Source: Seriola aureovittata (Eukaryota > Chordata > Actinopteri > Carangiformes > Carangidae). From it: 64,000 nt of DNA. Each line of letters begins with the position of its first letter. The first letter of the stretch is position 1. The position numbers were made by a program, and so were the translations under genes. The notes beneath the pieces are model-generated. The model made no database searches and was not told the DNA's origin. It saw only the letters and a list, made by a program, of their open reading frames with translations. The stretch is taken from assembly GCF_021018895.1 (NCBI RefSeq), contig NC_079374.1:7529712-7593711 (forward strand), in the 5' to 3' direction. This document shows positions 22,873 through 35,055 of this stretch, one piece after another.

Positions 22873-25147
22873 CGCTCACATCACTTTCTGAGAGAATGTG
22901 ATCTCTGCAGCACAATTTCTCACCTTCAACTTTGGAGGAAGTCACCAGTTTCAGAGGGGATACATCAGATTTATTTTTGTTCTTGTTTCCTTGTGTAGTT
23001 GTGTTGTTGATTGTGGTTTTTGATTGATTCTTTCTTTTTTTCTTTTTTTCTTTCTCTCTCTCTATCTATCTATCTATGAATGACATTATTTATAAGAAAG
23101 TATATATATATATATTTTTTTTTTTTCTTTCATGAGTTGTTAAAGTCAGATGTGTAAAGGGTCTTTACAGTTTAACTTTTGAGGAAGTAAGAAGTGATGA
23201 GAATATCCGATGAAAATTGTCACATAAAACAGGAACTCTGCGTTCTCAGGACAACTTAATGCTTGGTACGGAGGTTTAAAGTCCTTTTTAGTGGAATAGA
23301 AACAAATTCACTGTGTTGTTATTTGGTATGAGGGTTTTTGGAATGGACGATGTAATATGAAATTTGAGGGTTCATACTAGTTTGGTGAATTGGTGATTTC
23401 CCAGAGCAGTAAATGTGAGCGTACATGTCTTTATCCAAAACATGTAGTTTGTCCATGCCCTCTGAAATGACACGCAGAAGCAATTTCTGATCTGATGGTT
23501 GTGGATTAAGTAAATAAAGGGACTCCAGACATTTACATATTGATGGAAATGCTCTATCTTTATCAGTCACACACAGTCGCACACGCAAAGGCCTTTTGCA
23601 TAATCATAGCATATATAATAAAAGTATTAACACATGTATTATTTTAAAACATTTTGTCCACAAGTACGGGCTTTTCTGGAGCTGCCATCTCTATCTACTG
23701 TATTTTCTTCAACCCGCTCCGTCTGTCTAAGACGCGACTTGTCGTTTCTCTCTCCTCCTCAGTCTAAACATGCGAGTGTGCGTGGGAGGCGGCTTACATC
23801 CGCTCGGGCAACTACGTCACACTCGCTGTATACCGTGCAACCCTAGTAGATTTCGTCCATCGCTCTGAATGTCCAGTCTTCTCAGAGGACGACAGCTCTG
23901 CAGCACAGTTCATGTAAATGATTGAAGTTTTGTTTTTTTCTATTTCTCACCTTCAACTTCTGAGGAAGTCATGAATATTAAAATGGTTTTAATTGACAAT
24001 TACTGCCACACCTTTTGAAGCAGCATTATTATCAGATAAACTAAATTACATTTACAAAGGACTAAATCTCCATCTGTCTATCCATCATGTGTTTTAGGAC
24101 ATTATTTAATAATAAATGAAAAACTGTGAATACATAATGGATACCAACAATGTGGAAGGAAACATAATTATTGGACTGGACTAACTGCATGTGCTCAACA
24201 TTTAACGAAGACACCCCTAGTCTTAGTTACATATGAAGTGTTACATACCACACCCTCCTTTCTCAATATGAAAGTCACACTTCACTGGCGATATGTCTCA
24301 GTAACTGCATCACATCAGTCTGAGTGCACAGCACTATACATTACATGATGACACCAAACTAGCACCACCTTCTGTTCACATATATAATGTTATTCTGCTA
24401 CAAAGATAATAGGCAGCTACAGTCTGAGTAAGTTAGTCAACCAGAAATTTGATGGCAAAATTATATATTATATAAGGAATTTTCTTATTTACAACAGTCT
24501 AATATGATCTTCTACAAATGATGTTTGTATACAAATAGTCTACATTTGTAAAATACAGTTTGGAGTGACCATTATAGTTGGAGGTGGAGTGTACAACGCC
24601 TTTTGTCCTTGACAGACAACAGTTATAATTCACTTGGCCACAAGAGGTCCCTGTTAGATACATAAAACCTGCTGTAGGTTGTAGGCATTAGAAAAAACAG
24701 ACACTGCCATTAGCTGATAAAAATAATTCTGTTCAAGTGATTGTTGAATGCTTTATTCTGTTGTGTTCAAGTATAGAAGGATAAGCATATCTATGGTTTT
24801 CTAAATACCCTGGCGTGACTGTGTGCCTTCACCTCAGCTGGAGCTTTAGAGCAGCTGCTAAACTTAACTAGTTAAAGTAACAACTAACGATTCAAAATAA
24901 AATATTCATTTCCTTCTGTAAATCCAGTGGTTTTCTGTTTTCATGGAGCATGCAAAGAGCAGCAACCTGTGGTGGGAAGGTAAGTACTGACAGCAAACTT
25001 GTTTTAACACCACATGTTAAGTCTGTATGTTTAAGTTTATTGTTCAGTTTTAAGGTTTTGATCGGGTAAGTACATCGCTTGTTGCAGGTTTACATATCCT
25101 CAATTATATTTCAGATTGAACTACTGTCAGTTATTTACACTAAACAT
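22185..25147. repeat. Recent duplication block, copy 1 (lectin exons 1-2 and upstream)
   Basis: This block matches 27752-32142 almost base for base, apart from the LINE in copy 2, small microsatellite changes and a deletion of about 38 bp near 22418 in copy 1. It contains exons 1 and 2 of lectin gene 1, the flanking introns, and about 2.3 kb upstream. The right edge is where CTAAACATTAAAA gives way to different DNA in each copy. It has no lectin-domain exon. Confidence 0.9.
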
Positions 25148-25326
25148 TAAAAGGTCCCATATTGTATAACATTATGTCATTTGAAAATTTGTTGATTGAT
25201 AGATTTTATAATTTTGATGAGAAAGAAGTAGTAACACATGAGTCTCTCTTTCACACACACAAGCATAAACGGACACTCAATACCAAAGGTCTTTGTAAAA
25301 GCATGAATGGAGATTACACACCAGCG
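22873..25326. other. Upstream region of lectin gene 1
   Basis: This holds the relic exon 1, a (TTTC)n/(ATCT)n/(TA)n cluster at about 23030-23115, and an 89-codon minus-strand frame at 23319-23588 of unknown meaning. A relatively GC-rich patch with CpG and a TACGTCA element lies at about 23690-23845. The lectin promoter is expected just above 22872. Past 25147 the sequence is a short spacer, beginning with the tip AAAGGTCCCATATTGTATAA of the dispersed repeat. Confidence 0.4.
23843..23975 (-). pseudogene. Relic third exon 1 of the lectin family, copy 1
   Basis: The DNA around 23846-23971 resembles that around lectin exon 1 (22861-22944). It shares TCGTCCATCGCTC, CTCTGCAGCACA and TTTCTCACCTTCAACTT, in that order. 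On the minus strand the start codon at 23860 opens MDEIY and then meets TAG, where the live genes read MDDIYANVE. Homology stops at that point, so the exon has been cut by unrelated sequence. No exon 2 follows. Confidence 0.7.
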
Positions 25327-27670
25327 CTAAGCCATTTTCTCACAGATCCATTTCACAGAAGCAGTACATGACTGATCGTTCCAGTTTTTATCAAAATCCC
25401 TGCTAGTTAATATATGTGCACAGTCTTCTTCCCCCCACTGCGAATCTCCACCACCATTATCAGGCTGCCCTTCCCACCAGTAACTAGAAGGTTAAAGAAC
25501 AAGAGCATGACAACAACATTAACCTCTTACAAGAACAGAGTCTCATTCAACAAACGCTTTTATCCAAAGTGATTTACAAGTGAGCAGGGTCGAGTGAGGG
25601 CTTTATTGAGCTACGTCACTGTCATATGATATATATAATCATATAAAATTACATTAACATACAGGTATTTTAGTCTTACTACACACTTATACAGCAAACG
25701 TTCTCCAAAACCGCTCAGTAGAAAATCATTCAAGTCTGACCTTTGAGTCAATGGAGTTCCATCAATCCATTTCCAGGTCCCCTCCTCGTCCCTGTCAGTC
25801 AAACCAATCCACCAAAACTTTTTTCCTGCAGCAAATCCAGTAAGGAGTGTCTGTTTCAAGCCAAAAAGAACAAACAAACACAAAAAACAAGATCAGTGAA
25901 ACGAAACCACTGCGCTCATTTATTCCTCTAAATGTGTTTACCAAACCACGGTGCAGGAACTCTGGTAGAGACAGGAGATCAATGTGACACATGCTGGTGT
26001 CCGACTTTAGTCGCTGCTAAATGTGGATCTGTCTCGACCTCACTCTGTTCCTTAGTTCCTTCATTCTGCCTTCACTCGAGACCTTATGTGAACCATGCAG
26101 AAGTGTCGCTACTGCATGGGCTGCACTGAAGGGGGTTCCTTTGGGAGACATTTGTGCCGTAGCATCAAGGACAACACCATGTACCTTTGCAAAACTTTAC
26201 AGAGTGGATGTGACCTGTTCAGAAACAGTAGGCTCTTTTGTTCTAATGTTTGTTGCCCACAGAGGTTCGGACATTTAGATTCTGCCGTTCCTTTAAGACC
26301 TTTTTGGTACGAGTCCTCCTATTTAGATCATAGCGACGTCAACATTCAGTCTCACAGATCCATAATTACATTCATAACTTTCACCAGAAAAGGAATCAGG
26401 AATTGAATTTCATTGAACTTAGCACAAAATGATAAAAAATTTTTTTAAAATGCCTGTCGTTCTTGTTGACTGATGTCCAAATATGGGACATTTCCACAGA
26501 TTTTCCACTGAATTTTTAACTGATACAAAGATATTCTACTGATCAAATGCATACAACATTATATACGATATTAAAACACAGTGGAAGGCTAAAGCAATGT
26601 TAGCTAGCTTGCTAAAGATGATACACATGGAAAAGGTGTCATGAATTCTTGTTGGAAAACCAGAAAAAGATGGTACAGAAAAGCAAAAGTGCATTCAGAC
26701 AGTTTGACGTTTTATTATGTTTAATATCAGCAGGTTGAGTTGAATTTCACAGATCCGTTAAAAAAGCAGATACAGATGCACATAAACATTCAAATATACA
26801 CATTTTACCTGCTCTTCAAGACTGTCTATGATCACCAGATCCGCTCCTCTGGCTCTGCAGTCCTCTCTGCCTTTTTCCCAAGAACCAGACTGAGTGGAGA
26901 GGAGATAACAGGTACCGCTGAACATCCTCCATCCTTCAGGACACGTTTTCTCTGTAAGATGAGTCAAACAAAAGTCATATGTGTCCAATATGTCAATACT
27001 CACAATTCCTCATTTGAAGGTGTTGTAACGCTCAAAAGTCAAAGTCATGCTGCTTCTTCTAATGACTCTTCACTGTCTACTTTTAGTCCAGTTACTAACT
27101 TAACACATACATGATGCACATCAGAACAATAAAAAGGTTCCTTGGAAGTGAAAATAGTGTAACTTGGATATCACAAGTTGCATCATCATTAAGTAGATCA
27201 CAGACTTTACACTGTAGAACTGAGGATCCGTACAGGCTTCATAGATATAAAGAGACAGCTGTGCAGAAACCACACAGGCAAACACTCACTCTGTTTGGAC
27301 AAACTCTGAAGCCTCTTCAGCTCTTTAGTCATTTCAGTGAGACTGGTATTCAGCTGGTCTCTCTCTTCAGTCAGGGAGGAGAGTTTGATGTCACTGGCCT
27401 GAAGACACTTAGTCAGGTTGGCTTCTCCAGTGGAGAGTTCTGCATTTGAATTTTTATGGTCTGAAATAAATCAAGAGACGCCTTTACGTTTATTACAAAA
27501 TCACAGAACCAGACACAAAAGAATCCTATGGGGTACATGCTCGTTACATTAAAAGATGATCTGGATCTGTGAATTTCCTCTTATGTACTTCGTTTTCTTA
27601 GTTCCTTATTTCACAGTAGATATTAGAAAAATCATGACTTTGAAGAAATGCCACCCTTTTAATGCAGAAG

Positions 27671-27736
<66 letters not shown>

Positions 27737-28476
27737 GTATGTAGATGGATGTAGATGGATGTCGTTTGTTGCCTTGTACTAATAAAAACTTGAATACACA
27801 AAAGAGACTTGTTTACTTAACACGAGATACAAAGCTCTACTTACACAGATTTGCTGTTTTAACTGCTTGAATATGCATATCTACTACCTTGGTAAAAATT
27901 CCTATTTTTTAAAATCAGTATTGAACTTTTTATATGACACTTTTCACTTAAAGGTTCCATATTGTATAAAGTGAGATTTCCATGTGTTGTTGGATTATAG
28001 ATCAGGTCTAGTTTCTATATTAATACTGTGAAAGTATCAAAGCCTCAGTCCACAGAGAAACGCACACAGCCTGTATTCACACACTGAACCTTAAAACCAG
28101 CTGACAGGACTTCTTTAACTTTGTGATGTGACAACAAAGCAGCAGTTAACAGTACATGAAGGGGGCAATAAGAACGTAAAAGGCAGTGCAACACAACATG
28201 AAACCAGACTCACGGTGGACACTGAGGCCGATGAGCCCAGCCAGCAGGAGAAGACTCAGCAGACTCAGAGAGAGAACAACAGCTCCATGAAATCTCCTCT
28301 CAGAGCTCCTGGGAACTGAACAGAGAAAAGACCAGTGAGTAAATACAGTAACAGATGATTAAACAGATTTATCCTCAGCTCAGTCACATTGTCTGAACAT
28401 TTTTACCTGTCTGACTTGGTGAAGGTCTTGATTGGCCAGGTTTGCCGCATTCAACATTGGCATAGATGTCGTCCAT
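25327..28476 (-). CDS. Type II C-type lectin receptor (CD209/ASGR-like), gene 2
   Basis: Exons (minus): 28476-28407, 28315-28214, 27460-27290, 26951-26809, 25850-25741, 25483-25327; phases join to 250 aa. Exons 1-2 give the same tail and membrane helix as gene 1 except for one residue at their junction (V for G). The stalk exon is 21 bp longer and ends at a good donor (GTGAGTG), showing where gene 1 lost its normal boundary. The lectin domain has CPEGW, TCYLL, WIGLTDRDEEG, QPDNGGG, EEDC, WND and WICE, so six canonical cysteines and a QPD galactose-type site. The C-terminus stops just after the domain, 13 residues earlier than in gene 1. The exon 5 donor is GTCAGA. It is the tandem paralogue of gene 1, probably with similar expression because the upstream block is shared. 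Confidence 0.87.
27672..27742. repeat. (TA)n/(GTAT)n microsatellite at duplication edge
   Basis: About 26 TA units followed by about 4 GTAT units. The high-identity duplication block begins right after it, and copy 1 has a shorter (TA)n at the matching point after its SINE. Confidence 0.9.
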
Positions 28477-29449
28477 CGCTCACATCACTTTCTGAGAGAA
28501 TGTGATCTCTGCAGCACAATTTCTCACCTTCAACTTTGGAGGAAGTCACCAGTTTCAGAGGGGATACATCAGATTTATTTTTGTTCTTGTTTCCTTGTGT
28601 AGTTGTGTTGTTGATTGTGGTTTTTGATTGATTCTTTCTTTTTTTCTTTCTTTCTTTCTCTCTCTCTATCTATCTATCTATGAATGACATTATTTATAAG
28701 AAAGTATATATATATATATATATATTTTTTTTTTTTTCATGAGTTGTTAAAGTCAGATGTGTAAAGGGTCTTTACAGTTTAACTTTTGAGGAAGTAAGAA
28801 GTGATGAGAATATCCGATGAAAATTGTCACATAAAACAGGAACTCTGCGTTCTCAGGACAACTTAATGCTTGGTACGGAGGTTTAAAGTCCTTTTTAGTG
28901 GAATAGAAACAAATTCACTGTGTTGTTATTTGGTATGAGGGTTTTTGGAATGGACGATGTAATATGAAATTTGAGGGTTCATACTAGTTTGGTGAATTGG
29001 TGATTTCCCAGAGCAGTAAATGTGAGCGTACATGTCTTTATCCAAAACATGTAGTTTGTCCATGCCCTCTGAAATGACACGCAGAAGCAATTTCTGATCT
29101 GATGGTTGTGGATTAAGTAAATAAAGGGACTCCAGACATTTACATATTGATGGAAATGCTCTATCTTTATCAGTCACACACAGTCGCACACGCAAAGGCC
29201 TTTTGCATAATCATAGCATATATAATAAAAGTATTAACACATGTATTATTTTAAAACATTTTGTCCACAAGTACGGGCTTTTCTGGAGGTGCCATCTCTA
29301 TCTACTGTATTTTCTTCAACCCGGTCCGTCTGTCTAAGACGCGACTTGTCGTTTCTCTCTCCTCCTCAGTCTAAACATGCGAGTGTGCGTGGGAGGCGGC
29401 TTACATCCGCTCGGGCAACTACGTCACACTCGCTGTATACCGTGCAACC

Positions 29450-29582
29450 CTAGTAGATTTCGTCCATCGCTCTGAATGTCCAGTCTTCTCAGAGGACGAC
29501 AGCTCTGCAGCACAGTTCATGTAAATGATTGAAGTTTTGTTTTTTTCTATTTCTCACCTTCAACTTCTGAGGAAGTCATGAA
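29450..29582 (-). pseudogene. Relic third exon 1 of the lectin family, copy 2
   Basis: Same relic as at 23843-23975, with start codon at 29467 and the same TAG after five codons. Its presence in both blocks shows that the exon was already dead before the block was copied. Confidence 0.7.
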
Positions 29583-30307
29583 TATTAAAATGGTTTTAAT
29601 TGACAATTACTGCCACACCTTTTGAAGCAGCATTATTATCAGATAAACTTAATTACATATACAAAGGACTAAATCTCCATCTGTCTATCCATCATGTGTT
29701 TTAGGACATTATTTAATAATAAATGAAAAACTGTGAATACATAATGGATACCAACAATGTGGAAGGAAACATAATTATTGGACTGGACTAACTGCATGTG
29801 CTCAACATTTAACGAAGACACCCCTAGTCTTAGTTACATATGAAGTGTTACATACCACACCCTCCTTTCTCAATATGAAAGTCACACTTCACTGGCGATA
29901 TGTCTCAGTAACTGCATCACATCAGTCTGAGTGCACAGCACTATACATTACATGATGACACCAAACTAGCACCACCTTCTGTTCACATATATAATGTTAT
30001 TCTGCTACAAAGATAATAGGCAGCTACAGTCTGAGTAAGTTAGTCAACCAGAAATTTGATGGCAAAATTATATATTATAAAGGAATTTTCTTATTTACAA
30101 CAGTCTAATATGATCTTCTACAAATGATGTTTGTATACAACTACTCTACATTTGAAAGTAAAGTTTGGAGTGACCATGATAGTTGGAGGTGGAGTGTACA
30201 ACGCCTTTTGTCCTTGACAGACAACAGTTATAATTCACTTGGCCACAAGAGGTCCCTGTTAGATACATAAAACCTGCTGTAGGTTGTAGGCATTAGAAAA
30301 AACAGAC

Positions 30308-31672
30308 AATGGTATGGGGAGGGGGGAGGTATGGGTCTACCTAATGTAAGATTATATAATCTATCATTTGAAATGTCTAGATTGATAAAACATTGGAAGG
30401 GGATAGATCAGGAGCTGAGCTGGATCAAAATTGAAAGAGAACTAACTAGCCCATTTGAACCTCTGGATGTCCTCTCACATTGGGCAACAAATTCTGAACA
30501 TAATTATTTTTCAAACCCAGTGCTGTCTTATTCTAAAGCAGTTTGGAGAGAAATTCATAAGATATATAGTATTTCGCACTTGAGACAACCTTACGCCTCT
30601 CTATGGTATAACCCAGCCGTGCGTATTGGGAAGAAATCTGTTTATTGGAATCAATGGCTTGTAAGAGGGATACGCAAAATAAGAGACCTGTGTGTGGATG
30701 GAGTTTTCATGTCGTTTGCCTATATTATGCAAAAATATAATCTGGAATATAAAGGTAATTATTGGAAATATTTACAAATAAGAGACTGTATCACAAAGGG
30801 TAAATTTAATCACCACAAGAATACATTGATGGAAGTTTTGGATCTACCAAGTATAACACACAGAGCAGCCATATTCTACAAGACATTTAATGGTTTACAA
30901 GAAGATGTGTGTAAAAATCTGAGGATCATTTGGCAGAAAGACCTAGGGTGTGATCTGAATGAGGAGCATTGGTTAAATATCTTATCAAATACAGGGAAAC
31001 ACATGAGAGAGGCAAAGGGGAAATTTATTCAGTATAAGATAGTTCATCGATTTTATTTCACCCCTTCAAAACTACATAGAATGGGCTTATTAGGAAGTAA
31101 TTTATGTTGGAAGTGTCAGAGTGAAATAGGGACATTTTTACATGTAATTTGGGGATGTAAACTGGTGTACCCGTTTTGGGAGAAAGTACTGGAACATGTG
31201 AGTAAATGTCTGGGTGTGGCGGTACCTATATCACCAAGACTATGTTTGTTAGGGGACCAAACAGAAATACTAAATATATCTAAATATGAACGAGGGGTTT
31301 TAAAAGTTGGGATGGTCACCGCTATTATGGAAGAGTACAGTCGCCCCAGATGTTAAAAAATGGATGGAAATGATGTCAGAAGTTGCATCATATGAACGCA
31401 TGTTGGCTAGAATTAACAATGAAGAGGAACATTTTAGGAGGGCCTGGGAAAGTATTTTTTTGTAGGTAGGACATATGGAAAAATTTGAAGACATGGTGCT
31501 GAATGTATATTGTGGTTGTTTCAAAAAAGGAAATGTTGATTTGCAGGAGGCCTTTGTACAGTATATATGGTTGTATGCTGGATATACTGTCTGTTGATGT
31601 TGGTGTCAGTGTTTGTTTTCGAGTTTGATTGTATGTTTATGTGTGTATGAATAAATAAAAAACTTTAATGAC
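30308..31672 (+). mobile_element. 5'-truncated L1/Tx1-like LINE, ORF2 C-terminus
   Basis: The element interrupts the duplication block. AAAAACAGAC at 30298-30307 is repeated at 31673-31682 as a target duplication, and copy 1 has the site only once. It encodes about 340 residues of the ORF2 C-terminal region on the plus strand, starting within GGMGLPNVRLYNLSFEM. It includes the CWKCQSEIGTFLHVIWGC cysteine-histidine motif seen downstream of the reverse transcriptase in L1-clade elements. A one-base frameshift near 31327 ends that frame at 31356; the neighbouring frame then continues (VKKWMEMMSEVASYERML) to a TAG near 31464. The 3' end is AATAAATAAAAAACTTTAATGAC. Endonuclease and catalytic domains are absent, so it cannot move by itself. 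Confidence 0.9.
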
Positions 31673-32142
31673 AAAAACAGACACTGCCATTAGCTGATAA
31701 AAATAATTCTGTTCAAGTGATTGTTGAATGCTTTATTCTGTTGTGTTCAAGTATAGAAGGATAAGCATATCTATGGTTTTCTAAATACCCTGACGTGACT
31801 GTGTGCCTTCACCTCAGCTGGAGGTTTAAAGCAGCTGCTAAACTTAACTGGTTAAAGTAACAACTAACGATTCAAAATAAAATATTCATTTCCTTCTGTA
31901 AATCCAGTGGTTTTCTGTTTTCTTGGAGCATGCAAAGAGCAGCAACCTGTGGTGGGAAGGTAAGTACTGACAGCTGTTGATTCTGACACAAACTTGTTTT
32001 AACACCACATGTTAAGTCTGTATGTTTAAGTTTTTTGTTCAGTTTTAAGATTTTGATCGGGTAAGTACATCTGTTGCAGGTTTACATATCCTCAATTATA
32101 TTTCAGATTGAACTACTGTCAGTTATTTACACTAAACATTAA

Positions 32143-34029
32143 AATGTATATTCCATATTGTGTATAATAATGTTTGGTAGTTTTGAGCAAGTTTGAAGTT
32201 GTTTATTTAATTTATGAAAAAAAAGTAAAAACCAGGGACCAGGTAAGGTTAGCATAACAAACACTAAGTTATCCGCTAGCTAGCTAGCTAGGTTAGCTAG
32301 CTAGGTTAGCAGTGTTGTTAGTTAGCAAAGTGTTAACTGTCGCCGCTCTCCGGTCAAAGCACGTAGGGAAAAAATGAACTAGCTTTTTTTACTACCATCA
32401 AACACATTAAAACTGTAGGACGTTCAGAAAATAAACATTTACTTACCGAAAAAAACTGTATATCACCATCATCTCTCCAGTTTGTTAGTGACGAAGAATG
32501 AGCCATAATTACTGTGAACCGAAAACTCATTAAAACTAAATAACTAACAGCAAAACTGCCAGTGCTAAATTATTATTCCACGGACAAATATTGAGAAAAA
32601 TAATATTCAACACAACTGATTCAATACGAAACGCTCACGACCCAAGCTCTCCTCCGGTGACTGATCCTCCGGTGATCGACCTCCCGGCCTGCCGCGTCAT
32701 CTGATCAATCATTGCAGACCAGGTATATCAATCAAATAGCCACGCCCCCAAAAACCCCTTCTTTTTTTTTTTATAACTTATTTTTTATTGAAATTTTCTT
32801 TCAACAATTACAGTGTCTTAATCAGCTGGTGGAAGTTGCCCTCTTTGTTGTCATGCCCCCTTAAAGCATTGCCCTGTCTTGCCAAGCATATGACCCCTCC
32901 CACAATCTTTAAGAGATTATTTCTGGCTACCTACTGCTGCTTTTTTAACTGAGAGGAAAGCTGTGTACTGACAGGCTGTTTGCGGTGCAAATGTGTCATC
33001 ATCACTGCTGAATGACAATCACTGTCTTCCTGTTTTAATAAAAGTTCCATCAGCCTTACTGGCTAGAGAGGATTTCTGATCTCCAAAATATTTGGCACAG
33101 TAAAAACATAGCACGCCCTTAAACAAAGGGCTGTAATGAAGCCATTTGTACTGCCAAAACCAACTGTCCTGAAATTTGAGAGTCTTTTTTGTCAGGGACT
33201 GAGTCTCAATGAAGCAGGTATTGGGCTGGTGTGGACAGCTGATCACTGCTCTCCCTGTCTGGTTCTGTCCCTACATCCCTGTTAGTCACCTGAAAAATAC
33301 ATACCATGTAGTGTTGAAATAACTGCATTTTTTAAAAAACTTTTTACTGTCTATGTGCTCTACTAAATTACATTATAGTTCCCATCATCCACATCTTCAG
33401 AGACTGTCCCTGTCTGGCCTTACAGCATCCCTCTCACTGTCTCTTGTGACCAGATATTATTATTGTACCAGAAGAACAATAACTGACCCTGAAGATCATT
33501 TTAATTTGAATATTATGTTTTTCTTACTAGTTTTATTTACTGCTGTCATGTAGGCCTAGGTTAAACAACACAAGGAGAGAGTGAGAAAACAACAGCACAC
33601 ACTGAAGACGCAGAGTTCAAGTCACACACGTTTGTTTTCCTTAACAAACGGAAATAACAAGAGACGAGTCAGTTGACAGCCAGGGTTCATAAAAGGAGGA
33701 AATATTTAACATATTTATACATAATATTGGGGGGGACAGATTGGTATTTTCCCAGTATTGGGGGGGACACGACCCCCCCCAAAGGATGTGTGGTTACGCC
33801 CATGCATAGACGGGGATTTTTAATTCAAAAATATTGATTAGAGTAGCTTTAAGATCACAAAATTGTCAACTCCAAATAGCAAGCGGTATAGTATTTATAG
33901 TATTTAACAATTTATCTCAGAATATGTAAACCCTCATTTTATTTTCTGACAGGAAGCGGCTTTAGCAGTTGAGTCTTATTTTGAAAGGTACAAAACGGAT
34001 GAACTCTGGTGACGTAGCAGGGAGACAAC
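32143..34029. other. Repeat-rich spacer before dnajc15
   Basis: This contains an AGCTAGCTAGCTAGG cluster (about 32276-32310), a moderately GC-rich patch at 32340-32740, the hAT zinc-finger fragment, and G-rich repeats of ATTGGGGGGGACA near 33727-33775 followed by CCCCCCCC, which look like transposon end sequence. No host exon was recognised. The dnajc15 promoter must lie in its last few hundred bases; no TATA box is obvious. Confidence 0.4.
33019..33246 (-). mobile_element. hAT-type transposase TTF zinc-finger fragment
   Basis: The minus-strand frame of 75 codons reads SCPHQPNTCF, then FQDSWFWQYKWLHYS, then VLCFYCAKYF, and SKADGTFIKTG. This order fits the TTF-type zinc finger at the N-terminus of ZMYM/hAT-like transposases (tryptophan-rich helix, W-L-x-Y, then C-x2-C). 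The catalytic and dimerisation domains are not present next to it, so it is a remnant. Confidence 0.65.
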
Positions 34030-35013
34030 ATGGCGAGCGGCAGCGGAGTGACCATGGATGGAGGAGACATGATGCGATATGCTGAATACACTCCAAAAAC
34101 AACGGCAAGGAGCGACGCAGAGATAGACAGACGGCTGGTGAGTATCTTTCGTCACCTTGAGGAGCTTTGTGGAATCTGTCAAACTAAACCAAGATGGTTT
34201 TTACCTGCTAAAGTTTGTGTTAGGTAACCTCAATGACCGCTAATGTAACGGCCTGTCAATGCTCTTGCATCAGATGCATTAATAACAAGTGAATTTGTTG
34301 GGTGTTGATTTTGTCTCATTTCCTACAATATGTCGATACGTGTAAACCTTCAGTACGTTTGTTTATTAAATCAGAACCGTTTAAACCACAGGAGTCAGGT
34401 AAACCTCACCTGAACATTCATGGTAACTAGCTAGTCACAATTAGGTAACCAAAAGATTTATTGAGGTTTAAATGTAGTATAGTTTTAATGTATCTAACAC
34501 CACACAATCTGACTAATTGAGATCATCAGTCTGACAATAAAGCCTTTTACAGAAATCTAATCGGCAACTATAGTGCAACTGTTTTGAAATAACACAATCA
34601 GGGAGTTTAATAGTCACAGTCAAGGCCATTCATCGACTCGTGGTTTTGGGTAGAGAGCCTTTGATTTAGCTTATTGAACTTATGATCTATTAGACAGCAA
34701 CAGAAACTGGCTTGCTGCTTTCTCAACAGTGAATCATACAGGACACACTAATGCTGCCACACAAATCTTCATTTAGCTGTGTTATATGACCCTCCTAACC
34801 CAGGGTGGTAACTGCTGGATGTTTTGTTTTGGTGACAGGGAGGAACTCTGATTGCAGTCGGTCTTGGTGTGGCTGCTGCAGGTTTTGCAGGTAAGAAAAG
34901 TTTGATGTAGGATCAGTAATTTGCCAAAATGATATTCTCTCGATATGCCTGTGTTGAAATCTTTTCCAGGTTTTCGTTTATCATCACTCAAATTGTTACT
35001 CTGCCTTCAAAAC

Positions 35014-35055
<42 letters not shown>

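Larger units (their letters stand above)
27752..32142. repeat. Recent duplication block, copy 2, with LINE insertion
   Basis: This is the partner of 22185-25147. Over most of its length only scattered single changes are visible, for example one base in each of two codons at 29288 and 29323. The length difference is explained mainly by the 1365-bp LINE at 30308-31672 and the 10-bp target duplication. Confidence 0.9.

Noticed and set aside
26095..26406. 103-codon cysteine-rich plus-strand frame starting MQKCRYCMGC
   Set aside because: It lies in intron 4 of lectin gene 2 on the opposite strand. It has no splice context or family I recognise, and the Cys content comes from a TG-rich stretch. 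It could be a repeat fragment.
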